A stretch of DNA of 64,000 nt from Bacteroidota bacterium (lineage in GTDB: Bacteria; Bacteroidota; Bacteroidia; Chitinophagales; JADIYW01), in contig CAUJCO010000010.1 of the NCBI GenBank assembly GCA_963169645.1, forward strand, positions 1 through 64,000. Reading direction: 5' to 3'. A program made the translations under genes and the position numbers. The notes under the pieces were generated by a model. It was given only the letters and a program-made list of their open reading frames with translations. It was not told the DNA's origin and ran no database searches. Below are positions 62,871-64,000 of this stretch, piece after piece. Every line of letters starts with the position of its first letter. Positions within the stretch are counted from its first letter, which is position 1.

Positions 62871-64000
62871 TTATTTAGCTACTGCAACACTGCGTGTTTC
62901 TCGGATTACAGTAACTTTAATTTGTCCCGGATAGGTCATCTCATCTTGGATTTGTTGAGCAATTTTAAATGAGATTTCTTCTACTTGTTTATCATCTACT
63001 TTTTCTGCTTCGACTAAAACACGCAATTCTCTACCGGCTTGTATAGCATACGCTTTTTGTACACCTTGATATGAAACAGCTAATTTTTCTAACTCGTCTA
63101 TACGTTTCATATAGCTTTCCATTATCTCGCGTCGAGCACCCGGACGAGCACCGGAAATGGCATCACATGCTTGGATAATTGGAGAAATTACAAATAACAT
63201 TTCCATCTCATCGTGGTGCGCACCTACCGCATTCACAATAACAGGTGCTTCGCCATATTTTTCACACAACTTCGCTCCTAACAATGCGTGTGATAATTCC
63301 GGATCTTCATCCGAAACTTTTCCGATATCATGTAATAATCCGGCGCGTTTGGCTTGTTTAGAATTTAAACCCAATTCACTTGCCATGATAGCACATAAGT
63401 TGGCAACCTCACGAGAATGTTGTAACAAATTTTGGCCGTAAGATGAACGGAAACGCATTTTACCTACTAAGCGAATTAATTCCGGATGTAAGCCGTGAAT
63501 CCCTAAATCAATAACGGTTCGCTCACCTATTTCCATAATTTGTTGTTCCAATTGTTTTTCGGTTTTAGCTACCACTTCTTCAATACGTGCCGGATGAATA
63601 CGTCCATCTGTAACTAAACGTTGTAATGACAAGCGAGCAATCTCGCGCTTGTACGCATCATATCCCGAAATAACGATAGCTTCCGGTGTATCATCAACAA
63701 TAATTTCCACGCCGGTTGCTGCTTCCAACGCACGGATATTTCTGCCTTCTCTTCCAATAATTTGTCCTTTTTGTTCATCACTGGTAAGGTTAAAAACAGA
63801 AACCGTATTTTCAATCGCTGTTTCAGCTGCTGTACGTTGTATGGTTTGGATAACAATTTTCTTCGCTTCTTTATTTGCTTTTAATTTAGCTTCATCCGCT
63901 ACTTGTTTCACAAATGCCATCGCATCGGTTTGTGCTTTACTTTTCAATTGTTCTACCAATTGTTTGCGTGCTTCATCTGCCGATATTTTAGAAACTTCTT
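62871..64000 (-). CDS. rny: Ribonuclease Y (3' part, start beyond the window)
   Basis: RNase Y is a membrane-anchored endoribonuclease that starts mRNA decay. The visible C-terminal ~376 residues hold the end of the coiled-coil, the KH domain with [19 protein letters not shown], and the HD domain with [13 protein letters not shown] and [23 protein letters not shown]-type helices follow, and the chain ends [12 protein letters not shown]. The frame stays open to the right edge (residues [13 protein letters not shown] precede the first internal TTG), so the true start and N-terminal membrane anchor lie outside. The TTG at 63959 is internal. Confidence 0.95.
   Translation of the reverse strand, partial: EVSKISADEARKQLVEQLKSKAQTDAMAFVKQVADEAKLKANKEAKKIVIQTIQRTAAETAIENTVSVFNLTSDEQKGQIIGREGRNIRALEAATGVEIIVDDTPEAIVISGYDAYKREIARLSLQRLVTDGRIHPARIEEVVAKTEKQLEQQIMEIGERTVIDLGIHGLHPELIRLVGKMRFRSSYGQNLLQHSREVANLCAIMASELGLNSKQAKRAGLLHDIGKVSDEDPELSHALLGAKLCEKYGEAPVIVNAVGAHHDEMEMLFVISPIIQACDAISGARPGARREIMESYMKRIDELEKLAVSYQGVQKAYAIQAGRELRVLVEAEKVDDKQVEEISFKIAQQIQDEMTYPGQIKVTVIRETRSVAVAK

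Overview
The window is a strongly AT-rich chromosomal segment from a member of the Bacteroidota. The evidence is the promoter style (TTG about 19 bases upstream of TAnnTTTG), the lack of clear Shine-Dalgarno sequences, the long form of NusB, a PUR-family small protein, ribosomal protein THX, the type IX secretion regulator PorX, and a giant secreted protein ending in a gliding-motility / type IX sorting domain. A Chitinophagales- or Sphingobacteriales-like lineage seems most likely, but that is inference.

Layout. 1-0.85 kb: two tandem copies of a ~400-450 bp non-coding repeat with REP-like hairpins and an 8-bp microsatellite that differs in length between the copies. 0.9-12.3 kb: housekeeping genes (nusB, ABC exporter, PUR protein, mgtE, CDF transporter, ychF, THX, SpoU-type methyltransferase, mutS). 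12.4-12.7 kb: tRNA-Gly and tRNA-Leu. 13-17.4 kb: OmpA-like protein, amino-acid permease, dihaem peroxidase. 17.5-23.2 kb: the most unusual region. It has a metallophosphoesterase, an array of 30-base repeat units, a small ORF, an unrecognised 508-aa helical protein, an epimerase and a hemerythrin-domain gene, with three copies of a ~60-nt candidate small RNA between them. 23.2-30.7 kb: beta-barrel/TPR pair, TlpA-like thioredoxin, fructose-bisphosphatase. 30.9-35.5 kb: aspartate kinase, formimidoyltransferase, AEC transporter, Nudix, pyrE. 35.6-39.6 kb: the 1356-aa secreted adhesin-like protein. 39.8-42.7 kb: haem synthesis (hemA, and hemC fused to hemD). 42.7-49.2 kb: LysM protein, kdsB, cysH-type reductase, branched-chain aminotransferase, M48 protease with a translationally coupled PhoD phosphatase. 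49.4-52.2 kb: rplU-rpmA, rlmH, orphan ABC ATPase, lpxA. 52.3-57.9 kb: lpxC, HD hydrolase, porX-tsaE-ald. 57.9-64 kb: Lnb-like membrane protein, msrB, lgt, GNAT-argG, and the 3' part of rny cut by the window edge.

How genes work together. Lipid A and KDO synthesis is represented by lpxC, lpxA and kdsB. Lipoprotein maturation is represented by lgt and a DUF4105/Lnb-like protein. PorX is the regulator of type IX secretion in this phylum, and the large gliding-C-terminal protein is a probable cargo of that system. Haem synthesis from glutamyl-tRNA is carried by hemA-hemCD.

The best candidate for something undescribed is the small-RNA-like family at 20.9-22.5 kb. Each minus-strand copy begins GGGTTTYTATGTTTC, forms a short hairpin, and ends in a canonical terminator hairpin with a T-tract. 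One copy has an ideal Bacteroidota promoter. A nearby 30-base-period array repeats only the 5' half of the same sequence.
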